Part shown: positions 1 through 6,519 of the stretch, in pieces
How positions within the stretch are numbered: position 1 is the first letter of the stretch
Layout: the number at the start of each line of letters is the position of its first letter
Assembly (NCBI RefSeq): GCF_021730445.1
Contig: NZ_JADNRM010000028.1
Location: forward strand, 1-33,274
Direction: 5' to 3'
Source of the DNA: Phocaeicola faecalis
GTDB taxonomy: Bacteria > Bacteroidota > Bacteroidia > Bacteroidales > Bacteroidaceae
Length of the DNA stretch: 33,274 nucleotides
Notes under the pieces: model-generated
Database searches by the model: none
The model's input: only the letters and a program-made list of their open reading frames with translations
What the model was told of the DNA's origin: nothing
Program-made: the position numbers and the translations under genes

Positions 1-818
1 TCTTCTGCAATGGAGTCGGTGTTTATTTTCTTTTTTGAGATATGCGGGAATGCTAGTTGCAGCTTTGCTCCCATGGTTGTGTCTTTAGGCTCTACATAAT
101 ATCTTTTCTTTGTCAGAGCTCTGATTCGTTCAGATGCGGCTTTGCTTTTTGCGGTTGCCGGTTCTGGACTTGTTATGGAGAGGCGTTTTATAAGGCCATT
201 ATTAGGAAACTTTTGTTGTGCATATTGAATCACTGACCTGAAAGGCTCCTCTTCACTTCGTTCTTCGGCATATCCCGGCAGCCATAAAATATATACCCAT
301 GCCAATGTAGGATATTGAGTCTTGTGAATCTCTTTTATATAGGCCTCTGTTAGTTTGGCTTTATAATATCGTATGCTGTCTTCGGGCAGGGATTGGTCTT
401 CGCTCTTTTTTCCTATATATAGGATTTTATTATCAAATGCAAGAAGTTCATTTTGCATATCATTCCCTTTCATGGGACGTGGATATCTTCCGTCCATGTT
501 TTCATCAATTTCAATTTCACAGTTTGTATTAGGCTCTATATGGAAAAAGAGATTGATGGGTCCTTTCTCTGCGCATAAGATATATATACTCATCCCTTCG
601 TAAATATCAAAAGACAATTTTGTCTGCGTATCGCCCTTATTCACTTTTACAGAGTCTAGAATGGCATATTCATTTGCTCCGATATATCCGCTCGCATATA
701 TCCATTGCTCTGTTTGGGACAGTTCAGTAGATAGTTTGATGGTTATATTTACATTCTTGTCTGTGGCGCAGATAAGTAACGGCAGCCAGATAAGTATCAG
801 AAATAAAGTGTGTCTCAT
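1..818 (-). CDS. TlpA-like secreted thioredoxin-family protein, copy 1 (partial, C-terminus beyond window)
   Basis: Reading leftward from an ATG at 818, the frame stays open to the window edge and gives about 272 residues. It matches the neighbouring complete gene almost residue for residue, with no net indel (constant offset of 1172 bases). A hydrophobic signal peptide (MRHTLFLILIWLPLLICA) is followed by the helical/beta N-terminal region typical of Bacteroides TlpA proteins; the thioredoxin domain itself lies outside the window. Compared with copy 2, substitutions cluster in two patches, at about 169-215 and 597-640. The gene starts 11 nt after the stop of copy 2, so the two are almost certainly co-transcribed. 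By family it should be an extracytoplasmic disulfide/thiol protein; its real partner is unknown. The intact frame argues against a pseudogene, but the missing end prevents certainty. Confidence 0.85.
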   Translation of the reverse strand, partial: MRHTLFLILIWLPLLICATDKNVNITIKLSTELSQTEQWIYASGYIGANEYAILDSVKVNKGDTQTKLSFDIYEGMSIYILCAEKGPINLFFHIEPNTNCEIEIDENMDGRYPRPMKGNDMQNELLAFDNKILYIGKKSEDQSLPEDSIRYYKAKLTEAYIKEIHKTQYPTLAWVYILWLPGYAEERSEEEPFRSVIQYAQQKFPNNGLIKRLSITSPEPATAKSKAASERIRALTKKRYYVEPKDTTMGAKLQLAFPHISKKKINTDSIAE

Positions 819-829
819 GGCAGTATATG

Positions 830-1990
830 TTATTTTATCAGTTGTTCCAAAGCATTCAGCAGTTCCTCTCCCCTTAAGTCTTTTGCAATGATGCGTCTCT
901 CTTTGTCCAACAAGAAATTCCTTGGGATGGATTTAATCTTTAAGGCCCTGACCTGCTTGTCGGGTACATTCCTGTCATTCACCCCTCTCACATGGATGAA
1001 GTGTCGGGTGCTGTCCTCCTCTATGGCTTTTTCCCATTTGAGCGTATCGGCATCTATTGTCACTGCATATACAGCCAGTTTGTCCTTATATCTTTCTTTT
1101 GCCATTTTCAGGAAAGGTGTTTCCTTGCGGCACGGTACACACCAGCTTGCCCAAAAGTCTACCAGCACATATTCTTCTGCAATGGAGTCGGTGTTTATTT
1201 TCTTTTTTGAGATATGCGGGAATGCTAGTTGCAGCTTTGCTCCCATGGTTGTGTCTTTAGGCTCTACATAATACCTTTTCTTTATCAGAGCTCTGATTCG
1301 TTCAGATGCGGCTTTGCTTTTTGCGGTTGGCGGTTCGCTTTTTATTCTGCTAAATCCCTGTATGTGGCTGTCATGGGGAAACTTCTGTTGTGCATATTGA
1401 ATCACTGACCTGAAAGGCTCCTCTTCACTTCGTTCTTCGGCATATCCAGGCAACCATAAAATATATGACCAAACCAATGTAGGATATTGAGTCTTGTGAA
1501 TCTCTTTTATATAGGCCTCTGTTAGTTTGGCTTTATAATATCGTATGCTGTCTTCGGGCAGGGATTGGTCTACGCTCTTTTTTCCTATATATAGGATTTT
1601 ATTATCAAATGCAAGAAATTCATTGTACATATCATTCCCTTTCATGGGCCGGGGATATCTTCCGTCCATGTTTTCATCAATTTCAATTTCACAGTTTGTG
1701 TTAGGTTCTATATCAAAGAATAGATTGACGGGTCCTTTCTCTGAACATAAGATATATATACTCATCCCATGGCTGATGTCAAAAGACAGTTTTGTCTTCA
1801 TGTCTCCTTTGTTCACTTTTACAGAGTCTAGAATGGCAAATTCATTTCCTCCGATATATCCGTTTGCATAAATCCATTGCTCTGTTTGGGACAGTTCAGT
1901 TGATAGTTTGATGGTTATATTTACATTCTTGTCTGTGGCGCAGATAAGTAACGGCAGCCAGATAAGTATCAGCAATAAAGTGTGTCTCAT
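830..1990 (-). CDS. TlpA-like secreted thioredoxin-family protein, copy 2
   Basis: The protein has 386 residues and a signal peptide (residues 1-18, ending in ICA). A roughly 250-residue N-terminal region is followed by a TlpA/AhpC-type thioredoxin domain from about residue 265. The active site WCVPC is intact at 283-287 within DFWASWCVPC, and the cis-Pro region reads IKSIPRNFLLD. This is the usual layout of Bacteroides periplasmic thioredoxin-like lipoproteins; the Cys at 17 could be a weak lipobox Cys but is preceded by Ile, so simple secretion is equally possible. The expected role is thiol-disulfide exchange in the periplasm. It lies downstream of a double-glycine peptide gene on the same strand (219 nt) and 11 nt upstream of a near-identical copy. 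The substrate is unknown; the two cysteines of the neighbouring peptide make it a speculative candidate. Confidence 0.88.
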   Translation of the reverse strand: MRHTLLLILIWLPLLICATDKNVNITIKLSTELSQTEQWIYANGYIGGNEFAILDSVKVNKGDMKTKLSFDISHGMSIYILCSEKGPVNLFFDIEPNTNCEIEIDENMDGRYPRPMKGNDMYNEFLAFDNKILYIGKKSVDQSLPEDSIRYYKAKLTEAYIKEIHKTQYPTLVWSYILWLPGYAEERSEEEPFRSVIQYAQQKFPHDSHIQGFSRIKSEPPTAKSKAASERIRALIKKRYYVEPKDTTMGAKLQLAFPHISKKKINTDSIAEEYVLVDFWASWCVPCRKETPFLKMAKERYKDKLAVYAVTIDADTLKWEKAIEEDSTRHFIHVRGVNDRNVPDKQVRALKIKSIPRNFLLDKERRIIAKDLRGEELLNALEQLIK

Positions 1991-2019
1991 GGCAGTATAT
2001 ATTAATTGTATTAAGTTTT

Positions 2020-2057
2020 AATCAGGAGCATTGGTGATAATAGCAATGCTCCTGATT
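2020..2057 (-). promoter_or_regulatory. Perfect 13-bp stem-loop between peptide gene and TlpA gene
   Basis: AATCAGGAGCATT (2020-2032) is the exact reverse complement of 2045-2057, with a 12-nt loop. It lies in the leader between the small peptide gene and TlpA copy 2. No U-tract follows on either strand, so a simple intrinsic terminator is not well supported. It may act as an attenuator or as an mRNA processing/stability structure that sets peptide and TlpA expression differently. A second small stem (GCTCTTA/TAAGAGC, 2137-2153) lies closer to the peptide gene. Confidence 0.55.
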
Positions 2058-2209
2058 GTTTAGTATGGAAGATTGGCAGTATGTTATTATAACTGCATCT
2101 CCATAAAAGCTTTGTGCCTCCTGACTTTTGGGGTAAGCTCTTAGTATAAGAGCGAAAGGTTGAAATTATGATATAATCTCACTTTTTGTCCAAGTCAGGT
2201 AACGAGGAG

Positions 2210-2413
2210 TCAGTAGCACTTTATCGTTGCTGAATCTCCGTATGACTTCTGCAGCACTTCTTGTGCTTTTTTTGCATCACCTTTCTCGTCTTTAACAATC
2301 ATCAACGGCTCATCACCTTCTTCCCAAGTTGCATAACAGTTGTATCCGCCGGTCACAGCGCTCATCTGTCCTTTTCCTAAACGGAAACTTTCAAGGTCTT
2401 TAAGTGTCTTCAT
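2210..2413 (-). CDS. Double-glycine leader peptide (GG-Bacteroidales natural-product precursor type)
   Basis: The product is a 67-residue peptide. Residues 1-23 (MKTLKDLESFRLGKGQMSAVTGG) look like the leader of the Bacteroidales GG precursor family (TIGR04149-like): amphipathic Leu/Phe spacing, a K-x-QM segment and a terminal Gly22-Gly23. Cleavage there would release a 44-residue acidic core, 24-67, with exactly two cysteines, Cys26 near its start and Cys66 as the penultimate residue. Such leaders are normally cut and exported by C39-peptidase ABC transporters; none is in the window. Neighbours on the same strand are a secreted DUF3244-like protein upstream and two thioredoxin-like genes downstream. 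The mature function is unknown: a bacteriocin-like, signalling or modified peptide are all possible. The assignment rests on leader resemblance and gene context. Confidence 0.75.
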   Translation of the reverse strand: MKTLKDLESFRLGKGQMSAVTGGYNCYATWEEGDEPLMIVKDEKGDAKKAQEVLQKSYGDSATIKCY

Positions 2414-2417
2414 AACA

Positions 2418-2425
2418 CAAAAGTA
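2418..2425 (-). promoter_or_regulatory. Possible -7 element of the GG-peptide gene
   Basis: On the minus strand this reads TACTTTTG, a perfect TAnnTTTG. It lies only 5 nt from the start codon, so it would imply a nearly leaderless transcript. No -33 TTTG is seen at the usual spacing. Weak call. Confidence 0.25.
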
Positions 2426-2476
2426 TTAGTGTGGTTAAATGTTTTGCGATATGCTCAGCCCTTATCGCTTGGCTTT

Positions 2477-2490
2477 TTGTTTGCAAACAA
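2477..2490. promoter_or_regulatory. 14-bp perfect palindrome upstream of the GG-peptide gene
   Basis: TTGTTTGCAAACAA is a perfect palindrome about 64 bp upstream of the peptide start and 20 bp after the DUF3244-like stop codon. It could be an operator for a dimeric regulator. A small hairpin (CACACT/AGTGTG, 2502-2519) that overlaps the stop codon lies beside it. Function is inferred from position only. Confidence 0.3.
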
Positions 2491-2509
2491 TATCTTTATT
2501 ACACACTCG

Positions 2510-2857
2510 TTACAGTGTGAATTCTCCTGTGTATTTTACTCCTTGTATATTTAGCAATAGAGTATATGTTCCTTTCGTCTCTTCTTTTAAATCCAATTGA
2601 ATATGGTCGGTGCCGGCATATATCATGGAATAGACTTGTTCACCTGTCTCTTTATTAGTAATAGTAACCGCTGAGTATGTTGCGGTTTCTCCTAATCGGA
2701 TAGTGACAATGCTTCCATTTTGGTAAGCCGTTGGAACATCAACGATGGATGTCGGGACTATATCTTTAGCTGTTAAGATTTCGATTTCTTCAATGGTTTG
2801 TGCCTTGGCTACAAAACCCATACAACAGAAGAAAATGAATAGTAGACTCTTTTTCAT
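2510..2857 (-). CDS. Small secreted DUF3244-like protein
   Basis: The protein has 115 residues: an N-terminal signal peptide (MKKSLLFIFFCCMGFVAKAQ, cleavage expected after AKA) and a compact all-beta domain of about 95 residues. The ending LLLNIQGVKYTGEFTL resembles the last strands of an Ig-like fold. Length and pattern fit the Bacteroides DUF3244 family, whose function is unknown. After signal cleavage it has no cysteine and no obvious catalytic residues, so a binding or structural role in the periplasm or outside the cell is more likely than an enzyme. It precedes the GG-peptide gene by 96 nt on the same strand and follows the TPR regulator gene, suggesting one functional cassette. Family membership is from memory of the pattern. 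Confidence 0.72.
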   Translation of the reverse strand: MKKSLLFIFFCCMGFVAKAQTIEEIEILTAKDIVPTSIVDVPTAYQNGSIVTIRLGETATYSAVTITNKETGEQVYSMIYAGTDHIQLDLKEETKGTYTLLLNIQGVKYTGEFTL

Positions 2858-2888
2858 ATTGTATTGATTTATAAGTTTTTCCTAGTAG

Positions 2889-2896
2889 CAAACATA
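2889..2896 (-). promoter_or_regulatory. -7 element for the DUF3244-like gene
   Basis: The minus strand reads TATGTTTG (TAnnTTTG), 31 nt upstream of the ATG at 2857. No clear -33 TTTG at 19-21 nt. It implies that the DUF3244-like gene and the genes after it have their own start site. Confidence 0.45.
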
Positions 2897-3002
2897 CGAA
2901 TAAAATCAATAGGTTGGTGCTCTGCAACCGTTACATAAAAAGAGAAAAGCGTTACAAGTTGATATGCTGTAATTATAGCTTTCTCGATGAAATGGGGACT
3001 TT

Positions 3003-4622
3003 TTATTTATTGAAGATGATTCGGAAGGTTTCTTCCGCCATATTTTTCTTTAATCTGCTTTTGCGGGTTCGCAAGGCTCCTGCAGGAGTTTTCATACAGT
3101 ACACAATGGTCCGGCTTTTGTATTTCAGCGCAGACAGTATGCAGAAATAGATATCTTCTTTGGACATGTTCGGGTATATTTGATTGAGGCAGGTAATAAA
3201 GCCATTGAAGTGTAATTTCAGTTCCTTATAAAGTGATTCTTGTTCTGACAGTTTTATATAGTTGCCGGGTAGAATTGTTTTTTCAACTGTTTCCAGATTC
3301 TTTCCCCACTGGGATGTCTGGAATGATTGGATGCCATTCCGGAGAATATCCTGTTTGAACCTTGTTGCTGTTTCGGGTAATCGGATTTCTTCGCCTACTT
3401 TTTCTTTTAGAAAAGTGCTGATGGTTTGTGTTTGGTCCAAAGAGTTCAGCTTCTCTTGCTTGAGCTCTTTTTCTTTTCTTTTTTTCTTTAAATATTGGTA
3501 AATGCCAAAAGCACCCGATAAAAGTACAATCAGGCAAATTGCAATGACATAATATGTATTCCTGTTTTCGGCCTCTATCTCTTTCTGTTGTATGGCCAAA
3601 GCATATTGTGTGTTTAGTTCTTCAACTTTTTGATGTCGCTGCATCTGGAGGATGGAGTCACGATATATGTTGAAAGAATCATTGTATGCATAGGCTGCCG
3701 GATGATTATTGGCTTTCTTTTCTACTTTATATAAATAGAAGTAGCCGGTAGTCTTGCTGTATAGGTTACCGGACAGACAGCTTTTTTTCAAATAGAACCT
3801 GGCAGAATCCATCTTATTGCCATAATATAATAATTGCCCTTTCAAACTGAGATTAGTGGCTGAACTGTCTTTTCTTATGGCAAGGTTTATGGTGTTGTTG
3901 GCTTTCAGCGTATCTCCTTCGTGTAAATAGACTTTGCTGATATCATTGAGTATGTTGGCCTCCCAATAATTGTTTTGAGACTTTTGGCTGATGGCCAATG
4001 CCTGTTGGTAATAAAACAGGGCGCTGTCGCTCTTATGTTTTAATAAATGGGTCTGTGCCAATTCCCGATATGGAAAGAATAGGAGCGAAGAATCATCTAA
4101 AGCCTTGGTCACTGCATGGCATTCCCGATACATATCCATGGCTTTATTATATAGATTCTGTTTTTTGTATATCGTTCCTAAGTCAAAATAGATTTGCATC
4201 AGTAGTTTGCTCTTGTTGTTTTCCGGCATTTTTTTTAACGCTGTTAGTAACATTCTGACGGCGAGTGTATCTTGTCTGAGGTTCCGCTTTATTCGTCCTA
4301 AGTAAAAATAGCTTTTGGCGGCATTGATGCTGTTTTTCTCTTTTTTGTAATAGTTTACGGCTGTTTGTATCAACGAATCTGTCGGCGGAAGAAGATGAGT
4401 TTTATCACAGGCTTGTGTGTAAAGCAAAGCATAATCCGCCCGGGCTTGGTTGCGCAATTTTTCGGGGTGACTGATATTTTGAAGTATATGTAAAGCGCTG
4501 TCCGGGTTTTCTTCCATGCAGGCTTCAGCTGTGGATAAGGCTTCTTTTACGGATGGAGGTACATTATATCGGCATCCGTAAAAGGTGAGTATGGATAGTA
4601 ATATGAGTATTGTTTTTCTCAT
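3003..4622 (-). CDS. TPR lipoprotein with transmembrane segment and C-terminal DNA-binding-like region (regulator)
   Basis: I start at the ATG at 4622; the frame extends to 4679 only through a TTG, and a -7 promoter element (4641-4648) lies between. The 539-residue product begins MRKTILILLSILTFYGC, a lipoprotein-type signal. Helical TPR-like repeats fill about residues 30-330. One transmembrane helix follows (VIAICLIVLLSGAFGIYQYL), then a charged coiled coil, then a C-terminal domain with EDIYFCILSALKYKSRTIVY and RTRKSRLKKNM. That tail resembles the LuxR-like helix-turn-helix end of Bacteroides TPR-containing transcriptional regulators, which sense on the periplasmic side and bind DNA inside. 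A lipoprotein Cys plus a TM helix is unusual and the true topology is open. It probably controls the adjacent small-protein cassette. Confidence 0.75.
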   Translation of the reverse strand: MRKTILILLSILTFYGCRYNVPPSVKEALSTAEACMEENPDSALHILQNISHPEKLRNQARADYALLYTQACDKTHLLPPTDSLIQTAVNYYKKEKNSINAAKSYFYLGRIKRNLRQDTLAVRMLLTALKKMPENNKSKLLMQIYFDLGTIYKKQNLYNKAMDMYRECHAVTKALDDSSLLFFPYRELAQTHLLKHKSDSALFYYQQALAISQKSQNNYWEANILNDISKVYLHEGDTLKANNTINLAIRKDSSATNLSLKGQLLYYGNKMDSARFYLKKSCLSGNLYSKTTGYFYLYKVEKKANNHPAAYAYNDSFNIYRDSILQMQRHQKVEELNTQYALAIQQKEIEAENRNTYYVIAICLIVLLSGAFGIYQYLKKKRKEKELKQEKLNSLDQTQTISTFLKEKVGEEIRLPETATRFKQDILRNGIQSFQTSQWGKNLETVEKTILPGNYIKLSEQESLYKELKLHFNGFITCLNQIYPNMSKEDIYFCILSALKYKSRTIVYCMKTPAGALRTRKSRLKKNMAEETFRIIFNK

Positions 4623-4640
4623 TTGGGTATTTATTAGTGA

Positions 4641-4648
4641 CAAAGGTA
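4641..4648 (-). promoter_or_regulatory. -7 element of the TPR regulator gene
   Basis: The minus strand reads TACCTTTG, a perfect Bacteroides -7 box, 18 nt upstream of the ATG at 4622. This placement excludes the longer TTG start. No convincing -33 TTTG. Confidence 0.5.
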
Positions 4649-4679
4649 CTATTATTCGTTGAATATGTCTGTCTCTCAA

Positions 4680-4884
4680 GCACTGATATTTATCTCCCGG
4701 GAGCTGAAAGATGAAAGCTGAACGTTCGAGGGGGGAGGAGTAGGGAGGAAAGGGCTGAAGTATAAGGAGATAAGGGGCATTTCATTCAAAGGGTAAAATA
4801 TTTTTTTTTTGATGCAGTATTTGGGTTAAATTGACATTTTATAAGTAAAACGAAAATGTTTCTGTTTGCCGAAAGATAAGAAAA
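4680..4884. other. Divergent intergenic region before the radical SAM gene
   Basis: These 205 bases separate the divergent TPR regulator and radical SAM genes. They contain a palindrome CTCCCGGGAG (4694-4703), a G-rich purine tract (4728-4754, one T inside) and a run of T residues ending at 4810. I find no matching TTTG/TAnnTTTG promoter for the radical SAM gene, so its promoter is not identified. No small ORF with a plausible start was seen. Confidence 0.5.
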
Positions 4885-5964
4885 ATGAAGAATGAATCAC
4901 TAACTCTGAGACATCGTATCGGACTGGAAATAGCCCGGAAGTTGAATAATGATTTGCTGAAAGAACATCCGTTGAAACAATTGTTTTGGGAATGTACGTT
5001 GCGTTGTAACCTGCATTGCCGGCATTGCGGAAGTGATTGCAAGAAGATAGCCGGGCACCCTGACATGCCGAAAGAAGACTTTCTGAAAGTGCTTGACAGC
5101 GTGGCGGCATCTACAGATTCGCATAAGGTATTTGTCATTATTACAGGCGGCGAACCGTTGATGCGAGAGGATTTGGAGGAATGTGGGAAGGCTATATATG
5201 AGAAAGGATTCCCATGGGGGATGGTGACCAACGGACTTTATATGACGCGCGAACGTTTTCGCCGCTTACTGGCATCGGGGTTGCATACGGCAACGGTCAG
5301 CCTTGACGGATTTGCGGCAGATCATAACTGGATGAGGGGGAATCCACAGAGCTTTGAACGTGCGGTGGAGGCGATAAAAATGATGGCGGAAGAGCCGGGG
5401 TTTGTGTTTGATGTGGTGACTTGTGTCAACAAGCATAGTTATATGCGTCTGGAGGAGATGAAGGAGTTTTTGCTGAGTTTGGGAGTGAAACGCTGGCGGC
5501 TTTTCACTGTGTTTCCTGTCGGCCGTGCGGCAAAAGATTCGGAACTGCAATTGTCGAACGAGGATTTTCGCGGAGTGATGGAGTTTATCAAACGTACGCG
5601 CAAGGAGGGAAGGATAAAGACGGCTTATGGCTGTGAAGGTTTTCTCGGGAACTATGAGGGAGATGTGCGCGATTATTTCTTTCATTGCCAGGCGGGGGTA
5701 TCGGTAGGGTCTGTTCTGGTGGACGGTGCTATTTCTGCTTGTCCCAGCATCCGTGCCGATTATCATCAAGGCAATATTTATGAGGACGACTTTATGGAGG
5801 TATGGAATAATAAATACCGGCCTTACCGTGACCGCGAGTGGATGCGCAAAGGGGAGTGTGCCGACTGTAAGTTTTTCCGTTATTGCAAAGGAAACGGTAT
5901 GCATTTGCGTGACGGGAATGGGGACTTGCTGTTTTGCCATTATAAAAGGTTGCAAACATTATAA
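4885..5964 (+). CDS. Radical SAM/SPASM enzyme of the rSAM/lipoprotein system
   Basis: The protein has 359 residues. The radical SAM cluster motif CxxxCxxC is at Cys41, Cys45 and Cys48, flanked by extra cysteines 37 and 52; the SAM-binding GGEP is at 88-91. A cysteine-rich C-terminal SPASM region has Cys268, 286, 325, 328, 334 and 351, which would hold auxiliary Fe-S clusters as in peptide-modifying enzymes such as anSME and PqqE. The sequence and its partner fit the Bacteroidetes 'rSAM/lipoprotein system' family (TIGR04133-like), whose reaction is unknown. The lipoprotein gene starts 11 nt downstream, so the two form an operon. By family it should act in the cytoplasm on a peptide or protein, and the lipoprotein precursor is the obvious candidate substrate. 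The double-glycine peptide 2.5 kb away is a second, weaker one. Confidence 0.88.
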   Translation: MKNESLTLRHRIGLEIARKLNNDLLKEHPLKQLFWECTLRCNLHCRHCGSDCKKIAGHPDMPKEDFLKVLDSVAASTDSHKVFVIITGGEPLMREDLEECGKAIYEKGFPWGMVTNGLYMTRERFRRLLASGLHTATVSLDGFAADHNWMRGNPQSFERAVEAIKMMAEEPGFVFDVVTCVNKHSYMRLEEMKEFLLSLGVKRWRLFTVFPVGRAAKDSELQLSNEDFRGVMEFIKRTRKEGRIKTAYGCEGFLGNYEGDVRDYFFHCQAGVSVGSVLVDGAISACPSIRADYHQGNIYEDDFMEVWNNKYRPYRDREWMRKGECADCKFFRYCKGNGMHLRDGNGDLLFCHYKRLQTL

Positions 5965-5975
5965 AACTAGAGAAT

Positions 5976-6464
5976 ATGAACATGAAAAAGAAAATTGCAG
6001 TGCGTAAGTTGTTATCCGGCGTATTGGTATTGTTGGGCTTTACTGCTTGTGACAGTGATGACCCCGGTAATGGGTTATGTGAATATGGGACTCCCTCGGC
6101 TGATTATCAGGTGAAAGGAAAAGTTCTTGACCCAACCGGGAAGCCGATAAAAGGTGTACGGGTGGTGGTAAAGGATTTGAATGCTTATTTTGTGAAGGGC
6201 GAGAAGGACTATGTGGTGGATTATGACACTGTGTATACGGATGTAAAAGGTGAGTTCGAGAGTGACAAGGCGCATACTTTCAGCATAGGCAGTCAGGAAG
6301 TGCTCTTCCATGATGTGGATGGAGAGGAGAATGGGGGAGAATTTGAATCTGCTACTCTGAAGACGGACCAAATGGATATATCGCAAATAAAAGAAGGCGG
6401 AAGCTGGTATTCGGGAGCTTATGAACTGAAGGCTGAGGTGAAACTTTCGCCGAAGAAGAAATAA
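5976..6464 (+). CDS. Radical SAM-associated putative lipoprotein
   Basis: The protein has 162 residues. The signal ends LLGFTAC, so Cys25 would be lipidated. An acidic linker follows, then a second Cys35 in the motif LCEYGTPSADY, then a carboxypeptidase-regulatory-like beta sandwich (YQVKGKVLDPTGKPIKGVRV, about 44-120) and a Lys-rich tail. The CEYG motif beside the lipobox and the immediate upstream radical SAM gene match the uncharacterised Bacteroidetes lipoprotein family paired with rSAM enzymes (TIGR04134-like). I infer that the conserved Cys35-Glu-Tyr-Gly segment is what the partner recognises or modifies, but nothing in the sequence proves this. The domain resembles small transthyretin-like surface lipoproteins. 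It is the last gene of a two-gene operon and converges on yifB. Confidence 0.85.
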   Translation: MNMKKKIAVRKLLSGVLVLLGFTACDSDDPGNGLCEYGTPSADYQVKGKVLDPTGKPIKGVRVVVKDLNAYFVKGEKDYVVDYDTVYTDVKGEFESDKAHTFSIGSQEVLFHDVDGEENGGEFESATLKTDQMDISQIKEGGSWYSGAYELKAEVKLSPKKK

Positions 6465-6519
6465 TCTAAAAAATAAAACTGAATTAATCCATTCTATTAT
6501 GAAAGGGCTGTGGCGGTAA

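Larger units (their letters stand above)
1..2000. repeat. Direct tandem duplication, 1172-bp period
   Basis: Bases 1-828 align gap-free with 1173-2000. Identity ends abruptly just after the shared bases upstream of the start codons (828 and 2000), which on the left-hand copy is one base before the stop codon of the other gene. The unit is therefore one gene plus its 11-nt spacer. The left end of the duplicated block is outside the window. Confidence 0.93.

Noticed and set aside
810..1271. Plus-strand open frame of 153 codons
   Set aside because: It lies entirely antisense to the well-supported TlpA-like gene, has no recognisable protein features, and parallel frames occur antisense to both duplicated copies, as expected from shared sequence.
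4623..4679. Longer N-terminus for the TPR regulator
   Set aside because: It needs a TTG start, places the promoter element inside the gene and buries the lipoprotein signal.
4831..4845. Sigma-70-like TTGACA...TATAAG promoter for the radical SAM gene
   Set aside because: The two boxes are only 3 nt apart and Bacteroides does not use this consensus.
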